Below, piece after piece: positions 62,265 through 64,000 of a stretch of DNA of 64,000 nucleotides (position 1 is the first letter of the stretch; the number at the start of each line of letters is the position of its first letter). The stretch lies in NCBI GenBank assembly GCA_965224325.1, contig CBDCYT010000001.1, forward strand, positions 186,001 to 250,000, given 5' to 3'. Position numbers and translations under genes: made by a program. Under the pieces are notes generated by a model that was not told the origin of the DNA, did no database searches, and saw only the letters and a list, made by a program, of their open reading frames with translations. The DNA comes from CBDCMJ01 sp965224325 (GTDB lineage Bacteria; Chloroflexota; Dehalococcoidia; Lucifugimonadales; UBA3495).

Positions 62265-62803
62265 TAGCCCGCAGTCTCCTGGTCCGTCGACAATAGAGGA
62301 GCAAACGCAGCAGCCACGAGTTGCAGCAACGATTCGTACCGGGTTGAACATCCCGTGATGGTCAAAGTCCGGAGGCTCTCCCCAAATAAAAGCTCTTCAG
62401 GATTGGGTCCTCGAGACCCGTAATCCATAGATATCCAACAAGACTCCGGCGGGAACAGCTCAGCCGCCTTGTCAGCCCATTCGACAATACACACCCCCTC
62501 CCCAAATAAAAGCTCGTCCACGCCCAAATCCCAAACCTCGGCCGGGTCTTCGATGCGGTACAAATCCAGGTGGTCCAGGCGCAGCCGCCCCTGGCGCCGG
62601 GTCATCAACACGAAGGTGGGGCTTCGCAGACGGTCCGGGACCTCAAGGCCGAGGCCCACTCCCTGGGTTAAGCAGGTTTTTCCCGCGCCCAGCGGTCCAG
62701 TCAAGAGATATATGTCTCCGGGTTGAGCCTGACGGCCGATCAACTCGCCTAGTTTCCGGGTCTCTTCGGGAGCGCGGGTTTGGATAGTTATGGAATAACT
62801 CAT
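62264..62803 (-). CDS. tsaE: tRNA threonylcarbamoyladenosine protein TsaE
   Basis: 179 residues. ATPase of the t6A complex. P-loop LLTGPLGAGKTCLTQGVG, SPTFVLM and LDHLDLYRI, EWAD near the end of the core. A 17-bp direct repeat in the gene (around 62379 and 62499) codes for ELLFGE twice. It lies between thiL and tsaB in the order thiL-tsaE-tsaB. Confidence 0.93.
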   Translation of the reverse strand: MSYSITIQTRAPEETRKLGELIGRQAQPGDIYLLTGPLGAGKTCLTQGVGLGLEVPDRLRSPTFVLMTRRQGRLRLDHLDLYRIEDPAEVWDLGVDELLFGEGVCIVEWADKAAELFPPESCWISMDYGSRGPNPEELLFGESLRTLTITGCSTRYESLLQLVAAAFAPLLSTDQETAG

Positions 62804-62822
62804 GATTTATGGAACTCGTGCC

Positions 62823-63848
62823 TTAGGCAAAGTGGTCCCAGCCCAGGCTGGAAGCCGTAGTTTCCACACCGTAGGGATCGACGACTACCACGCGTCCCGG
62901 CGGTCCGGCAATCAGCTCGCCCAACACGGCTCCATGGGGCAGTCCGAGCATGACCTGGGACATTAGCTCCTTTGGCCCGGTAAACAACAAAAGGTAATCC
63001 TCGCCGCCATGAAGCGCCAAATCCAGGAAGGTGTCTGGAAATGCGCTTTTAAGTAACGGATGGACCGGCACGTCTTGGCTGTAAATTCGAGCGGAAAGCC
63101 CGCTGGCCCGGCACAGCTTAGACAGGTCGTCTGCCAGGCCGTCGCTCACGTCCATAGCGCACTGGACCCCGAACTCCGACAGCATCCGGCCTTCATCCAC
63201 CGCCGGCCGGGGACACCGGTGGCATTGCCGAAGGTACTGCGCCGCCTCCGCTGAGACATGAGGGGGCAAGTCTGAATTCCGACCGTGCTCCAGCATCAGC
63301 CTCAAGCCGCCGCCCGATCCACCCAGAGGGCCGGTGACTGCCACCAGGTCCTCCACCTTGGCCGCGGAGCGCAGCATTGGTTGGCCGGGGTGAACCCCGG
63401 TAAGGCCCACGGTTATGAAGACTACCGGAGAGCGGACCATATCTCCACCCACTATGGCGACCCCGAATTCGTTGGCAATTCGCAGGATCCCTCTGTACAG
63501 CTCACGAATGTCCTCGACTTCTGTCTCCGGGGGCAAGCCCAGCGTCACCACAGCATAGAGCGGCAACCCGCCCATGGCCGCAATATCGCTTATATTTGAA
63601 GCCAGCGACTTCCAACCCAGGTCCCCCCAAGGAGTGGTGACCCTGGTGAAATGCACGCCTTCCACCACAGTATCCGTGGTGAGCAATTCATTTGCTTTGC
63701 CCGTCTTCCAGGCGGCGGTGTCATCGCCGGTGTCCACCAGCAGTCCAAAACCGGCAGCAGCCGCGTTGTCAGCCGCGGCCCGCTGCCCGGTAATCATGGC
63801 ATTGAGCATGTCTATGACGCCGAACTCACCCAGGTCCTTAACTTGCAT
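62823..63848 (-). CDS. thiL: Thiamine-monophosphate kinase
   Basis: 341 residues from ATG 63848; the frame is open to 63899 but the family begins LGEFGVIDML. Phosphorylates thiamine monophosphate to the active diphosphate. GDDTAAWKTG, TTDTVVEGVHFTRVTTPWGD, the ATP-site IVGGDMVRSPVVFITVGLTG, MDVSDGLADDLSKLC and LHGGEDYLLLFT are conserved. First gene of the thiL-tsaE-tsaB set. Confidence 0.95.
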   Translation of the reverse strand: MQVKDLGEFGVIDMLNAMITGQRAAADNAAAAGFGLLVDTGDDTAAWKTGKANELLTTDTVVEGVHFTRVTTPWGDLGWKSLASNISDIAAMGGLPLYAVVTLGLPPETEVEDIRELYRGILRIANEFGVAIVGGDMVRSPVVFITVGLTGVHPGQPMLRSAAKVEDLVAVTGPLGGSGGGLRLMLEHGRNSDLPPHVSAEAAQYLRQCHRCPRPAVDEGRMLSEFGVQCAMDVSDGLADDLSKLCRASGLSARIYSQDVPVHPLLKSAFPDTFLDLALHGGEDYLLLFTGPKELMSQVMLGLPHGAVLGELIAGPPGRVVVVDPYGVETTASSLGWDHFA

Positions 63849-63906
63849 GGCTACGCGATTATATCCCGACCATTTGGCGCTGCTCAAGGGAGGAGGCATG
63901 CTCCCT

Positions 63907-64000
63907 CAGGGCCTTTTCATTTCTTTTTACGTCTGGCATGGTTCCTGTTTCTGGGTTGAGCCGCATGGTTCCCGTCATTCCCGCTCCCCGATCGGGGGGC
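63907..64000 (+). repeat. Dispersed repeat at window end, truncated
   Basis: The modules CAGGGCCTTTTCATT (63907 on), TCTGGGTTGAGC, CATGGTTCCCGTCATTCCCG follow in the same order as the reverse strand of the element at 22572-22743. A 23-base insertion separates the first two modules here. The window ends inside it. Confidence 0.7.

Noticed and set aside
1..64000. CRISPR arrays, tRNA and rRNA genes
   Set aside because: No regularly spaced repeats. No sequence with the tRNA T-loop and matching stems; GGTTCGAATC at 4999 is within rpsM. No rRNA-like stretches.

Overview
The window is about 64 kb of GC-rich bacterial chromosome. The gene content suggests Chloroflexota, most likely a Dehalococcoidia or SAR202-type lineage. 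The grounds are the mix of luciferase-like flavin monooxygenases, acyl-CoA dehydrogenases, a fused electron-transfer flavoprotein, a thiolase with a DUF35 partner, a SCPx-like SCP2 protein, an NrtS-like protein and a hopanoid-type glycosyltransferase, together with many TTG/GTG starts. The taxonomy is inference; the genes themselves are mostly clear.

Region 1 (1-9910) is the end of the spc operon followed by the alpha operon and the L13/S9 pair: rplR (partial)-rpsE-rpmD-rplO-secY-adk-map-infA-rpmJ-rpsM-rpsK-rpsD-rpoA-rplQ-truA-rplM-rpsI. adk has no ATG/GTG/TTG start in front of its P-loop.

Region 2 (9917-18681, minus strand) holds a phosphohexomutase, a ketol-acid-reductoisomerase-like protein that lacks several catalytic residues and is paired with an SCP2 protein, and a SAM-cycle operon. 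The operon reads promoter, SAM-I riboswitch, terminator, mtnA, mtnP, rhodanese, ahcY, metK. Its genes make SAM, recycle S-adenosylhomocysteine and salvage methylthioadenosine, so SAM levels probably gate the whole set.

Region 3 (18911-27332) holds pncB behind a strong promoter with a palindrome in its spacer, a single-chain EtfB-EtfA fusion, two acyl-CoA dehydrogenases that could feed it electrons, a YHS protein, and a luciferase-like monooxygenase.

Region 4 (27333-41822) opens with a gene-poor 1 kb carrying the nusA promoter and leader hairpins. Then come nusA-ylxR-infB-rbfA-truB, a structured leader with its own promoter ahead of a tiny zinc-ribbon protein, a PHP phosphoesterase, an NrtS-like protein with a cysteine-rich N-terminus, lexA with a candidate LexA box, rpsT, gyrB, a two-module dimeric alpha/beta-barrel-like protein, a Nudix hydrolase and hpnB.

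Region 5 (41823-53545) starts with a complete IS5-family element inserted at the stop codon of hpnB. It continues with a thiolase/DUF35 pair, a VOC protein, a second luciferase-like monooxygenase, and gltB-gltD (glutamate synthase).

Region 6 (53546-58883) is an accessory patch. It holds small genes (an orphan, a GIY-YIG protein, a small lipoprotein) flanked by inverted copies of a palindromic repeat, a frameshifted NCS2 permease, and a decayed IS701-like element. This is the least explained part of the window.

Region 7 (59208-64000) holds a secreted lipoprotein, rsfS (probable CTG start), ndk, and thiL-tsaE-tsaB. The window ends in a dispersed repeat that also occurs near 22.6 kb. I found no rRNA, tRNA or CRISPR array.
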